From contig CAJKKA010000030.1 of the NCBI GenBank assembly GCA_905200315.1, positions 1 through 15,453 of the forward strand: a DNA stretch of 15,453 nt. Reading direction: 5' to 3'. How positions within the stretch are numbered: position 1 is the first letter of the stretch; each line of letters begins with the position of its first letter. This DNA comes from an uncultured Clostridium sp. (GTDB lineage Bacteria > Bacillota_A > Clostridia > TANB77 > CAG-508). Position numbers and translations under genes: made by a program. A model generated the notes under the pieces. It did no database searches, had not been told where the DNA came from, and worked only from the letters and a program-made list of their open reading frames with translations. Positions 7,612 through 14,886 of this stretch are shown in pieces.

Positions 7612-7634
7612 GGGCGACCATTGGTCGCTTTTTT
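7608..7634 (+). terminator. prfB terminator, made from a GTAGGGG-type repeat
   Basis: GCGACC (7614-7619), ATT loop, GGTCGC (7623-7628) and six T residues form a Rho-independent terminator. It begins with GTAGGGG, like the repeat 53 bases downstream, and the TAG of this element is the prfB stop codon. Confidence 0.85.
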
Positions 7635-7650
7635 ATATTATAGTAAATTA

Positions 7651-7690
7651 TATTTTATATGTAGGGGTCGGCGTCCCCGACGACCCGAAA
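7651..7690 (+). repeat. GC-rich dispersed repeat copy
   Basis: TATTTTATATGTAGGG followed by TCGGCGTCC and CGACGACCCG forms a GC-rich block. GGGTCG (7665-7670) and CGACCC (7681-7686) can pair as a hairpin, with no T-run after it. It shares its left edge and TCGGCGTCC core with the copy at 3551. Confidence 0.7.
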
Positions 7691-7766
7691 TTATAAATAT
7701 AAGTCAAAATAATAATGATACAATTATTTTGTATACTTATAAATAACACAAAATAAAAAACATGCA

Positions 7767-7816
7767 TATAATGTATTAGGCTTTTAATGTAATAAATATT
7801 ATATTTTCTAAGCCTA
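7767..7816 (+). promoter_or_regulatory. lysC leader: -10-like box and long hairpin
   Basis: TATAAT at 7767-7772 is a possible -10; I see no good -35 at the right distance. Immediately downstream, TAGGCTT (7777-7783) pairs with AAGCCTA (7810-7816), and inside it AATGTAATA (7786-7794) pairs with TATTATATT (7797-7805, one G-U) around a two-base loop. The hairpin ends 17 bases before the ribosome binding site. It is not a lysine riboswitch, which is much longer and has conserved purine-rich junctions absent here. Confidence 0.5.
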
Positions 7817-7845
7817 TTTATAATTAAATAAAGAAGGTGCCTACT

Positions 7846-9027
7846 ATGGACACAATAGTATTAAAATTTGGAGGAAGCTCAGTTGCAGATAATATAAAAT
7901 TGAACATAGTTGCAGAAAAAATTATAAACTTCTATAATCAAGGCAATAAAATAATTGTTGTTGTTTCAGCTCAAGGAAAAACAACAGATAGATTAGTAAA
8001 AGAAGCACTTGAATTAAATAAGGTACCTAATGACAGAGAAATGGATGTTTTATTAAGTTCAGGTGAACAAGTTTCTATTTCAAAATTAAGTATTTTATTA
8101 AATAAATTAGGATATAAAGCAATTTCACTAACAGGATGGCAGGCAGGTATTTTAACAAATAATACAAATCAAAATGCAATTATAGATTACATTGACACTT
8201 CTCGTATCGAAAAAGAGTTAAACGATAATAAAATTGTTATTGTTGCAGGATTTCAAGGAGTTAATGAAAATGAAGACATAACAACCTTGGGAAGAGGAGG
8301 CTCAGATACAACAGCTGTTGCTATTGCGGCAGCTATAAAAGCAAAACATTGCTATATTTTCTCAGATGTAGATGGAGTATATACTTCTGACCCAAATAAA
8401 ATTGTAGATAGTAAAAAACTTAAAACACTTTCATACGAAGAAATGCTTGACATTTCAAGTGAAGGAGCAAAAGTTCTTCATAATAGATGCGTTGAAATTG
8501 GAAAAAAATTTAATATACCTATCATAACTAAATCAACTTTTAATAATAAACAAGGAACAGTTATAAATGAAAAAATAGAAGATAGCGGAGTGAAAAGCAT
8601 AGTTAAAAATGATAAAATTATATATATACATGCTAAATCTGAAACATATTCTATAGAACTATTTAATAATATATATAACACATTAATAAATGAAGGAATA
8701 AAGATAAACAACTTAATAAATAACAGTATATATAATTTGGATATAAAATTTACAATAAAAACAGAATTTTTCAATAAATTTAATGAATTACTAGATGAAA
8801 AATTAGATATGCTAGATTGCACATATTTCAATGTATCTAAAATATCTATAATAGGATATGGAATAATGAAAGATGACGAAATTCTAAAGAAAACAATGAA
8901 AACAATAGAGGAAAATAAAGTACCAATTTTAAGAGTAGATTTGAGCGATTCAAAAATAGCAATTATGTTTAAAGGTAAAGTAGCTGATACTTTAGTAGAA
9001 GAATTGCATAAAAAATTAATAAAATAA
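7846..9027 (+). CDS. lysC: Aspartate kinase (aspartokinase), monofunctional
   Basis: This enzyme phosphorylates aspartate, the first step to lysine, threonine, methionine and diaminopimelate. The 393 residues begin with the kinase signature V-L-K-F-G-G-S-S-V-A-D. They continue with S-S-G-E-Q-V-S, L-T-G-W-Q-A-G, the G-R-G-G-S-D-T-T-A nucleotide/aspartate site, and S-D-V-D-G-V-Y-T-S-D-P-N. The C-terminal third (from about 250) carries two ACT regulatory units, the second around K-I-S-I-I-G-Y-G-I-M. The start is placed at ATG 7846 because GAAGGTG (7833-7839) is its ribosome binding site. A GTG at 7837 in the same frame lies inside that site and is unlikely to be used. The gene stands alone between two terminators. 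ACT domains imply feedback control by lysine and/or threonine; I cannot tell which. No lysine riboswitch is visible upstream. Confidence 0.95.
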   Translation: MDTIVLKFGGSSVADNIKLNIVAEKIINFYNQGNKIIVVVSAQGKTTDRLVKEALELNKVPNDREMDVLLSSGEQVSISKLSILLNKLGYKAISLTGWQAGILTNNTNQNAIIDYIDTSRIEKELNDNKIVIVAGFQGVNENEDITTLGRGGSDTTAVAIAAAIKAKHCYIFSDVDGVYTSDPNKIVDSKKLKTLSYEEMLDISSEGAKVLHNRCVEIGKKFNIPIITKSTFNNKQGTVINEKIEDSGVKSIVKNDKIIYIHAKSETYSIELFNNIYNTLINEGIKINNLINNSIYNLDIKFTIKTEFFNKFNELLDEKLDMLDCTYFNVSKISIIGYGIMKDDEILKKTMKTIEENKVPILRVDLSDSKIAIMFKGKVADTLVEELHKKLIK

Positions 9028-9035
9028 TAAAAATA

Positions 9036-9075
9036 AAAACGAAACCACATATTATTTATGGTTTCGTTTTTTTTT
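9036..9075. terminator. Bidirectional terminator between lysC and the convergent phoH-like gene
   Basis: AAAACGAAACCA (9036-9047) pairs perfectly with TGGTTTCGTTTT (9059-9070) around an 11-base AT loop, with T residues on the right and an A-rich run on the left, so it can stop transcripts from both sides. Confidence 0.9.
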
Positions 9076-9087
9076 GTTTAAAGGTTT

Positions 9088-9132
9088 TTAGTATTCTTTA
9101 ATAAAGAATACTAATTCATCATGATGAATTAG
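9088..9132. repeat. Two overlapping perfect palindromes after the phoH-like gene
   Basis: TTAGTATTCTTT (9088-9099), AAT, AAAGAATACTAA (9103-9114) is a perfect 12-bp stem. A second perfect 22-base palindrome, CTAATTCATCA/TGATGAATTAG, runs 9111-9132. They share CTAA (9111-9114), so the two hairpins compete in RNA. The block begins one base past the minus-strand stop codon. Confidence 0.85.
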
Positions 9133-9133
9133 C

Positions 9134-10477
9134 CTAAAGAATTGATGCTGCATAGCGAGCAAGATCACTTCTAACGGATTCATTATCATTTAAAGCTATT
9201 TGCCATGCTAAAGGAGAATCCTTCATTTTTTCAGATAAATATACTAATCCATTATATTTTTCATTTAATGCTGGATTATCAATCTGTGTTGGGTCTCCAA
9301 GAAATACAAACTTGCTACCTTTGGCTGCACGAGTTACAATTGATTTGATATCATCCGGCTCAATATTCTGAGTTTCATCGATGATAAAAAATGTATCTGT
9401 AATTGTACGTCCTCTGAGCATACCAATTGCCTGAATTGCCATTGTACCATGGCTGATCAAAGATTCAGGTTTTCTTAATTTCTTATCGGAGCCTTTATTT
9501 AAAAGTTGTTTTGCGTTATCCAAAATTCCACCGATGTGTGGAGAAATTTTGGAATCAACATCTCCTGGAAGATATCCAATATGCTCTCCAATTTCCTCAA
9601 CAGGTGCAGTAACTAAAATTTGCTGGTATTTGTTAGCTCTCATTGTTTCTTCCAATGCAACTGCAAGAGAAATGTAAGTTTTGCCAGTTCCGGCAGGAGC
9701 CTTAACAATTACCAAAGGTGCAATATCTGCAGGCGTTAACAAAGCTTCTTTCAGCATTGTTTGACCCGCATTTGCTGTAATAACACCTAAAGGTGTATGT
9801 GATATGTAATTTAATTTGACAATTTTCTCACCATCATACCTTGCTAAGGCAGAGGATTTTCCATCTGCCGATTTAATATTTAAAAACATATTTGGCATCC
9901 AGGGAAACTGAGCATAATTGTAAATTGACTTTGGCTCAATAGAATTCTGCTCAAAAAACAAGTCCATTTTTTCACTCGATGTAATACAATCTATTCTACC
10001 TTTATATTGCTCTTCTAAAGATGGAAAAACATCGTCTTTAAAATACTGTGCCTGAATACCGATAGACTTTGCTTTTAATCTTAAGGCTGGATTTTTTGTA
10101 ACCAAAATCACAGGTCTTTTAGAAACTTTGTTTTTAAGACCTAAAGCAATTTGTAAACAACGCCTCTCGTCAAAGGTTAAAGAAGGAAGATCTATTCCAG
10201 GTAACTCTACATCTGAAAAATTTCTCTCAATTCTTAAAGTTGAGCCATTTTTCTGCTTTACACCTTTTTCACTTAAAAGTTCTGTTATTTTAAATGAATT
10301 CAAGTATTCTAGAATTTTCTTAGCAATTCTGCCTTTCTCAGAGAAGGTTCTAGAATTTTTTTCGAGTTCGTCAATTTCGCAGAATGGAATTACGATCTCA
10401 TTATCGTTTCCAAATCTAAGGGTACTATCTGTTGATGAGAGTAGGCTTTGTGTCCGAAGAATAAAAGTTTTCATCAT
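9134..10477 (-). CDS. PhoH-family ATPase with degenerate PIN domain (PhoH2/YlaK type)
   Basis: PhoH2-type proteins join an N-terminal PIN nuclease domain to a PhoH ATPase and are thought to unwind and cut RNA. Here the 447 residues contain a PIN-like region (about 1-150; V-I-P-F-C-E-I-D-E-L-E-K, G-R-I-A-K-K, V-I-L-V-T-K-N). A PhoH ATPase follows, with A-P-A-G-T-G-K-T (GTGKT at 263-267), Walker B F-F-I-I-D-E-T-Q-N-I and F-L-G-D-P-T-Q-I-D. The ATPase motifs are intact. In the PIN part, the expected L-D-T-N-V is L-R-T-Q-S and the expected T-K-D/S-N-D is T-K-N, so two catalytic acids appear lost. The start is ATG 10477, eight bases after AAAAGGAG; an in-frame GTG at 10486 overlaps that site. The gene has its own promoter and is convergent with lysC. 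Composition is less AT-rich than the neighbouring genes. Confidence 0.9.
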   Translation of the reverse strand: MMKTFILRTQSLLSSTDSTLRFGNDNEIVIPFCEIDELEKNSRTFSEKGRIAKKILEYLNSFKITELLSEKGVKQKNGSTLRIERNFSDVELPGIDLPSLTFDERRCLQIALGLKNKVSKRPVILVTKNPALRLKAKSIGIQAQYFKDDVFPSLEEQYKGRIDCITSSEKMDLFFEQNSIEPKSIYNYAQFPWMPNMFLNIKSADGKSSALARYDGEKIVKLNYISHTPLGVITANAGQTMLKEALLTPADIAPLVIVKAPAGTGKTYISLAVALEETMRANKYQQILVTAPVEEIGEHIGYLPGDVDSKISPHIGGILDNAKQLLNKGSDKKLRKPESLISHGTMAIQAIGMLRGRTITDTFFIIDETQNIEPDDIKSIVTRAAKGSKFVFLGDPTQIDNPALNEKYNGLVYLSEKMKDSPLAWQIALNDNESVRSDLARYAASIL

Positions 10478-10501
10478 AATATTCACTCCTTTTCAATGTG
10501 C

Positions 10502-10525
10502 ATATCACTAATATACTAGTGATAT
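10502..10525 (-). promoter_or_regulatory. Operator-like inverted repeat in the leader of the phoH-like gene
   Basis: ATATCACTA (10502-10510), six-base spacer, TAGTGATAT (10517-10525) is a perfect nine-base inverted repeat. It lies between the -10 box and the ribosome binding site of the minus-strand gene, where a dimeric repressor or an RNA hairpin could act. Confidence 0.6.
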
Positions 10526-10546
10526 TAATAAAAAAGTTACATAATT

Positions 10547-10576
10547 ATTATATAATGTAAATACATCAAAAGTCAA
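10547..10576 (-). promoter_or_regulatory. Promoter of the phoH-like gene
   Basis: On the minus strand TTGACT (10576-10571), an 18-base spacer and TATAAT (10552-10547). The -10 is followed after eight bases by AACTTTTTTA, the same arrangement seen at the AAA+ gene promoter at 14858. Confidence 0.75.
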
Positions 10577-10662
10577 CATAATTTACAAAAAATGGTTCTA
10601 AAATTAAAAATATGAACATATATTAAATGTAGGAGATAACTTAAATAGGGAGGAGAGGCAGT

Positions 10663-10956
10663 ATGACTCTTGAAGAAAGAAAAAGTGTTAATTCTGGTTT
10701 AATTCAAAATCTAATTTTAGAAAATAGAGAAAAATTAAGTGTTTCAGGTGTTTTAGATGTATTAAGCTTTGATGATCAAGTTGTAATTATGGATACAGAG
10801 CTAGGAATGCTTACAGTTAAAGGAGATAATTTACGTATAAATAAATTAAGTATAGATACCTCAGAGGTAATAGTAGAAGGAAATATATACAATATGGCTT
10901 ATAGTGAAGAACATGGAGATAATAAAAGCGGATTCTTAAGTAAAATATTCAAATAA
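10663..10956 (+). CDS. yabP: Sporulation protein YabP
   Basis: This 97-residue protein of the YabP/YqfC family acts in spore formation, probably with YabQ at the forespore/mother-cell membrane. It shows the family pattern: N-R-E-K-L-S-V-S-G-V-L-D-V-L-S-F-D-D, then V-I-M-D-T-E-L-G-M-L-T-V-K-G, I-N-K-L-S-I-D-T-S-E-V-I-V-E-G-N-I, and a tail ending K-S-G-F-L-S-K-I-F-K. It starts at ATG 10663 with GGAGG about nine bases upstream. yabQ begins 16 bases after its end and divIC follows, the conserved order in spore formers. The promoter should be sporulation-specific, but I found no convincing sigma-E or sigma-G boxes in the 86 bases between the phoH-like gene's -35 box and the yabP start codon. Confidence 0.9.
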   Translation: MTLEERKSVNSGLIQNLILENREKLSVSGVLDVLSFDDQVVIMDTELGMLTVKGDNLRINKLSIDTSEVIVEGNIYNMAYSEEHGDNKSGFLSKIFK

Positions 10957-10971
10957 AATTGGAGGAAAATA

Positions 10972-11458
10972 ATGCAAAATTATTCGTTAAATCAAGCTCT
11001 TATTTTTTTTATATTTGTTCTAAACCGGAATAGGCATTGGCGTGATTTTTGATTTTTTTAGAGTTTTAAGAAAGACTTTTAAAACACGTGATTTATTAAC
11101 ATATTTTCAAGATATACTATTTTGGATTTTTACTGGTATTTCTATATTGTATAATATGTATAAATTTAATAGTGGAGAAATAAGAGTATATGTATTTGCT
11201 GGAATAATTTTAGGAACAATAATATACATGCTTACAATAAGCAAATATGTTATAAAAATAAATGTGTTTATTCTAAAAATTCTTATCTCATTAATATCTA
11301 CTTTAATCATAAAACCTTTTAAAGTAATAAAGAAATATATATTATTACCATTTAAGACTGTAATCGACAAATTGAAACAAAAAAATATGGTAAAAAATAA
11401 TTTTTTAGTAAAAATATTTAACAAAAATGTTGCAATTAAGAAGGATTTTAAGATATAA
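10972..11458 (+). pseudogene. yabQ: Sporulation membrane protein YabQ, interrupted by a single-base frameshift
   Basis: YabQ is a multi-span membrane protein needed for the spore cortex. The gene starts at ATG 10972 behind GGAGGAAAAT and reads M-Q-N-Y-S-L-N-Q-A-L-I-F-F-I-F-V-L. It then loses the frame, with a TGA at 11050. From 11024 the +1 frame restores the expected sequence T-G-I-G-I-G-V-I-F-D-F-F-R-V-L-R-K-T-F-K-T, followed by helices (I-L-F-W-I-F-T-G-I-S-I-L-Y, V-Y-V-F-A-G-I-I-L-G-T) and a basic C-terminus to 11458. One extra A in the AAA run 11022-11024 explains everything. The +1 frame has its own TAA at 11021-11023, so the shift must lie after that. The downstream part alone could start at GTG 11042, but without a ribosome binding site. 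This is either a true mutation or a sequencing error. Confidence 0.85.
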
Positions 11459-11512
11459 TGTAGAAAAATTAATAAGGTAGTAAATTTATATATAAAGGAA
11501 GACGAATTACAT

Positions 11513-11794
11513 ATGAAAAAAATTAATAAGAGAAGCATTTTAAAAATATGTTCAATTTCATTTTTTATAATATATATTTCATTAATATTTATAAAACAAC
11601 AACATACACTTTCTTCATATAAGAACGAACAAAAATATTTAACAGCAAAAATTGAAGAGCAAAATGAATACAAAAGCGAATTACAGTCTAAAAAAGAGAA
11701 TGTAAATTCAAATGAATATATTGAGCAAATAGCTAGAGAAAAACTTAATATGTATTTACCAAATGAAAGATTATATATAGATGTGGGAAATTAA
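11513..11794 (+). CDS. divIC: Septum formation initiator DivIC/FtsB family
   Basis: This small bitopic membrane protein of the divisome (FtsB/DivIC) stabilises the FtsL-DivIB complex at the septum. The 93 residues have a short basic cytoplasmic tail (M-K-K-I-N-K-R-S), one membrane helix (about 10-27), and an external coiled coil (about 30-70: Y-K-N-E-Q-K-Y-L-T-A-K-I-E-E-Q-N-E-Y). The conserved family end follows (Y-I-E-Q-I-A-R-E-K-L-N-M-Y-L-P-N-E). The start at 11513 is behind AAAGGAAG. It closes the yabP-yabQ-divIC cluster and is followed directly by a hairpin. Confidence 0.9.
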   Translation: MKKINKRSILKICSISFFIIYISLIFIKQQHTLSSYKNEQKYLTAKIEEQNEYKSELQSKKENVNSNEYIEQIAREKLNMYLPNERLYIDVGN

Positions 11795-11795
11795 T

Positions 11796-11820
11796 ATCCC
11801 TAAAAATTCTTTTTAGGGAT
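11796..11820 (+). terminator. Hairpin after divIC
   Basis: ATCCCTAAAAA (11796-11806), TTC loop, TTTTTAGGGAT (11810-11820) is a perfect 11-bp stem. The following bases (TCTTGTATTTTT) are only moderately T-rich, so termination may be partial. Confidence 0.7.
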
Positions 11821-11902
11821 TCTTGTATTTTTATTCAAATTTTTAATTGTTTTCTTTGAAAATCCGAAAATATTAATTTAATATAAAAAGGGAGGCTTAT
11901 AT

Positions 11903-13201
11903 ATGGAGTTAGAAAGTTTTACACTAACTGAATTACGTGAATTAGCTAAAAATAAAGGACTAAAAAATTTTTCGAAATTAAAAAAAGAAGATTTAATAAT
12001 ATTATTAAATGATGGAAAAATAAAAAAAGTGGAAGAAAAAAAAGATGATAATAATCCTACTTTTAAAATTACAAATGAAGACGATAAAATAGTAGAAGGA
12101 ATATTAGAGGTATTACCTGATGGATATGGATTTTTAAGGGGAGAAAATTATTTATCTACACCAAATGATGTATATATATCACCAGTTCAAATAAGAAGAT
12201 TTAAACTAGATACAGGTGATAAAATAAAAGGTATATCTAGAATGGCAAAAGAAGGAGAAAAATTCCCATCATTAATTTTTGTTGGCGAAGTTAATGGCGA
12301 AGCTCCAGAAGTTGCATATAGAAGAACTAAATTTGATGATTTAATTCCTATTTATCCTACTGAAAGAATGCATTTAGAAACTAAATCAAACGAATATGCA
12401 ATGAGAATAATAGACTTAATGAGTCCAATAGGAAAAGGACAAAGAGGAATGATTGTTGCTCCACCAAAAGTTGGAAAAACAACTCTTATAAAAAAGGTTG
12501 CTAATAGCATTACACAAAATAATCCAGAAGTAGAATTAATTGTTTTACTAATAGACGAAAGACCAGAAGAAGTTACAGATATGAGACGTTCTATAAATGG
12601 AGATGTTATAGCCTCTACATTTGACGAAATGCCTGAGCATCATGTTAAAGTTGCGGAAATGGTTTTAGAAAGATCAAAAAGATTAGTAGAACAAGGAAAA
12701 GATGTTGTTATTTTATTAGATAGTATTACAAGGCTTGCAAGAGCATATAACTTAGTAATCCCTTCATCAGGAAGAACTCTATCAGGAGGTTTTGACCCAG
12801 GAGCTTTACACAAACCTAAAAAATTCTTTGGTGCAGCAAGAAATATTGAATTTGGTGGTAGTTTAACAATTCTTGCTTCTGCATTAGTAGAAACAGGAAG
12901 TAGAATGGATGATGTAATATTTGAAGAGTTCAAGGGAACAGGAAATATGGAAGTACACTTAGATAGAAAACTATCAGAAAAACGTATTTTCCCTGCAATA
13001 GATATAAATAAATCTGGAACAAGAAGAGATGACTTATTATTATCTGCAAAAGAAAAAGAAACAGTAGATGCCTTAAGAAAAGCTTTAAATAGTTTACCTG
13101 TTGCAGATGTAACAGAACAATTAATAAGCCAAATGGTTCAAACAAAAAACAATGAAGAGTTTTTAGAAAAAATGGATCAGTTTTTAAAAAATTACAAATA
13201 A
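11903..13201 (+). CDS. rho: Transcription termination factor Rho
   Basis: Rho is a hexameric RNA-dependent ATPase that loads on C-rich nascent RNA and ends transcription. The 432 residues contain the Rho N-terminal helix domain (about 1-37: [12 protein letters not shown]) and a short Lys/Asp-rich linker. The cold-shock-like RNA-binding domain follows (about 63-120: [14 protein letters not shown]). The RecA-like ATPase has Walker A P-P-K-V-G-K-T-T (187-194), [15 protein letters not shown] (Walker B) and the R-loop region [14 protein letters not shown]. No key motif is missing. The start at 11903 has AAAGGGAGG about nine bases upstream. It lies alone between two terminators, with no obvious operon partner. 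A promoter should lie in the AT-rich gap 11821-11890, but I see no clear -35/-10 pair. Confidence 0.97.
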   Translation: MELESFTLTELRELAKNKGLKNFSKLKKEDLIILLNDGKIKKVEEKKDDNNPTFKITNEDDKIVEGILEVLPDGYGFLRGENYLSTPNDVYISPVQIRRFKLDTGDKIKGISRMAKEGEKFPSLIFVGEVNGEAPEVAYRRTKFDDLIPIYPTERMHLETKSNEYAMRIIDLMSPIGKGQRGMIVAPPKVGKTTLIKKVANSITQNNPEVELIVLLIDERPEEVTDMRRSINGDVIASTFDEMPEHHVKVAEMVLERSKRLVEQGKDVVILLDSITRLARAYNLVIPSSGRTLSGGFDPGALHKPKKFFGAARNIEFGGSLTILASALVETGSRMDDVIFEEFKGTGNMEVHLDRKLSEKRIFPAIDINKSGTRRDDLLLSAKEKETVDALRKALNSLPVADVTEQLISQMVQTKNNEEFLEKMDQFLKNYK

Positions 13202-13212
13202 AAATTATTTGA

Positions 13213-13251
13213 AGAGAAGTTTATATTTTACAATATAAATTTCTCTTTTTT
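13213..13251 (+). terminator. Rho-independent terminator after rho
   Basis: AGAGAAGTTTATATT (13213-13227) pairs with AATATAAATTTCTCT (13232-13246) with one G-U pair and a four-base loop, then five T residues. Confidence 0.9.
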
Positions 13252-13262
13252 ACCCTAAACTA

Positions 13263-13291
13263 TTTACTTTGCTTAACATAATTGATAAAAT
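13263..13291 (+). promoter_or_regulatory. Promoter of the beta-CASP gene
   Basis: TTTACT (13263-13268), 17-base spacer, TAAAAT (13286-13291). The ACATAATTGA preceding the -10 also occurs in the AAA+ gene promoter at 14861. The leader is long (about 90 bases) and contains an unused ribosome-binding-like AAGGAGG at about 13323. Confidence 0.6.
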
Positions 13292-13384
13292 ATAGATATG
13301 CAAATTTTGTATAAATATTTTTAAGGAGGATTTAGTAGTTTATTTTTAAAACTTTTAATCATTCAGTATGAAAGGAGACAACTT

Positions 13385-14809
13385 ATGGAAGGAGCTCGAT
13401 TAAAGAATTACGCTGATATTATGTCTTATAACAAAGAAGTTACGGGATCTTGCAATCTTGCTGTTATCAAATATGATGATGGACTAACTATTAAGGGAAT
13501 TGTAGACTGTGGTTTATTTCAGGAACGGGAATATGCAGATTTAAATAAAAAACTTCCGTTTAATGCAAATGAACTCGATTTTGTTTTAGTCACACATAAT
13601 CATGTAGACCATACAGGTAGATTGCCTTTCTTAATTAAAAAAGGTTATACCAAAAATATTTACATGACATATGTAACTGAAAACCTTATTTCACTTGCTA
13701 TGGAAGATAGTTTAAAAGTATTGAAAAATCTTGCTAAGAGAAACAATGAAGAACCTTTGTATTCCATGCAAGATAAAGATACTATGCTTAGTAATATAAT
13801 TGGCTGTAAATTCAATCGTGAAGTTTGGGTTAATCCGTATGTGAAAGTAACATTCCTCAGTAATGGTCATTTACCAGGGGCAGCTTTAATTCTTGTTCAG
13901 GCAATACGGGAAGGATATGAAGATATTAATATTCTATTTACTGGCGATTATAATTCGAAAAATATGTTTTTCGATGTTGAACCAGTTCCTGAATATATCA
14001 AAAAATTACCGCTTACAGTTGTTCAAGAATCAACATATGGAAATATGGACTCAAGTCAAATAGAAGAATGTTTTGAAAGAAATGTTCTCGAAGCCGTATC
14101 TGAAAACAAGAGTATTGTTATTCCTGTTTTTTCTCTTGGCAGAGCACAAGAAATTTTGCACATTTTAAGTGAATGGCAGAAAAATAACAAGCTTTCAACT
14201 AAGGTACCTATCTATTTTGATGGTAAGTTAGCAATACGGTATACTGATTTGTTTTTAAGAGGTTCAATTCAAATTAAAGAAAGAATACGGAACTCTCTTA
14301 TTCCTAAAAATCTTAAGTATGTTGAAGATAAACAAATGAGAATGAGATTATTGGAAGACAGTAAAGAAAGCAAAATAATTTTAACTACTTCTGGTATGGG
14401 AACTTATGGACCCGCTCAAACTTATTTACCAAGATATTTAGGTAGAGAAGATTGTTTAATCCAGTTTACTGGATATACTGCGGAAGGAACACTAGGAGAG
14501 CGCATTAAGAGTGCTGAAATTGGAGATATTATTAATATTGCAGGAGTTTTAGTTGAGAAGAAAGCTAGAGTTGAATATACAACAGAGTTTTCAGCTCATG
14601 CTAAAGCAGATGAAATGATTAATTTTTTAAATCAATTTACCAATTTAAGATTAGTACTTGTAAATCATGGTGAAACTCAAGTAAAAAATGAGTTTGCAAA
14701 AAGAATTATGAAAAGTGTTAACACAAAAGCAACAGGAATCCTTGGAGAGCAGTTCTTTAGAATTGATCCATATGGATTTGTAAAATCAATGAATACTAAA
14801 TTCAACTAA
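13385..14809 (+). CDS. Metallo-beta-lactamase fold, beta-CASP RNA-processing hydrolase
   Basis: Beta-CASP proteins are zinc-dependent nucleases acting mostly on RNA; this one resembles the CPSF73/archaeal-type branch (COG1236-like) rather than RNase J. The 474 residues show the metal site T-H-N-H-V-D-H (71-76), N-G-H-L-P-G-A (H162) and T-G-D-Y-N (D188). The beta-CASP domain shows E-S-T-Y-G-N (from 215), I-P-V-F-S-L-G-R-A-Q-E, T-S-G-M-G-T-Y-G, S-A-H-A-K-A-D-E (403-410) and V-N-H-G-E (H428). All catalytic ligands appear present. The start at ATG 13385 follows AAAGGAGA. It has its own promoter and terminator. Arg codons CGG and CGC are used more than in rho or prfB, suggesting a different origin. 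The substrate is unknown. Confidence 0.92.
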   Translation: MEGARLKNYADIMSYNKEVTGSCNLAVIKYDDGLTIKGIVDCGLFQEREYADLNKKLPFNANELDFVLVTHNHVDHTGRLPFLIKKGYTKNIYMTYVTENLISLAMEDSLKVLKNLAKRNNEEPLYSMQDKDTMLSNIIGCKFNREVWVNPYVKVTFLSNGHLPGAALILVQAIREGYEDINILFTGDYNSKNMFFDVEPVPEYIKKLPLTVVQESTYGNMDSSQIEECFERNVLEAVSENKSIVIPVFSLGRAQEILHILSEWQKNNKLSTKVPIYFDGKLAIRYTDLFLRGSIQIKERIRNSLIPKNLKYVEDKQMRMRLLEDSKESKIILTTSGMGTYGPAQTYLPRYLGREDCLIQFTGYTAEGTLGERIKSAEIGDIINIAGVLVEKKARVEYTTEFSAHAKADEMINFLNQFTNLRLVLVNHGETQVKNEFAKRIMKSVNTKATGILGEQFFRIDPYGFVKSMNTKFN

Positions 14810-14827
14810 TAAAAATATTTACGAACT

Positions 14828-14854
14828 AGAGGGGCATATTATGCCTCTCTTTTT
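14828..14854 (+). terminator. Rho-independent terminator after the beta-CASP gene
   Basis: AGAGGGGCAT (14828-14837), ATT loop, ATGCCTCTCT (14841-14850) with one G-U pair, then TTTT. It ends only four bases before the -35 of the next gene, so read-through is blocked and the AAA+ gene is separately transcribed. Confidence 0.9.
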
Positions 14855-14857
14855 ATG

Positions 14858-14886
14858 TTGACATAATTGAATAAAAATGATAAAAT
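14858..14886 (+). promoter_or_regulatory. Promoter of the AAA+ ATPase gene
   Basis: TTGACA (14858-14863, perfect consensus), 17-base spacer, TAAAAT (14881-14886), then after eight bases AACTTTTTTA (14895-14904). This layout repeats that of the phoH-like gene promoter. Confidence 0.85.

Noticed and set aside
7635..7845. Lysine riboswitch upstream of lysC
   Set aside because: The gap is too short once the repeats are removed and lacks the conserved purine-rich junction sequences; only a simple hairpin is present.
8478..9050. Minus-strand open frame of 190 codons opposite lysC
   Set aside because: It is fully inside a clear aspartate kinase gene and its translation is low-complexity Phe/Ile/Ser, typical of an antisense shadow. 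It also runs through the lysC terminator.
10128..10511. Plus-strand open frame of 127 codons opposite the phoH-like gene
   Set aside because: It is antisense to a PhoH2-type protein with intact ATPase motifs and a proper promoter.
11107..11673. Minus-strand open frame of 188 codons opposite yabQ/divIC
   Set aside because: It spans two recognised plus-strand genes, its start has no convincing ribosome binding site, and its hydrophobic look comes from complementing membrane-protein codons.
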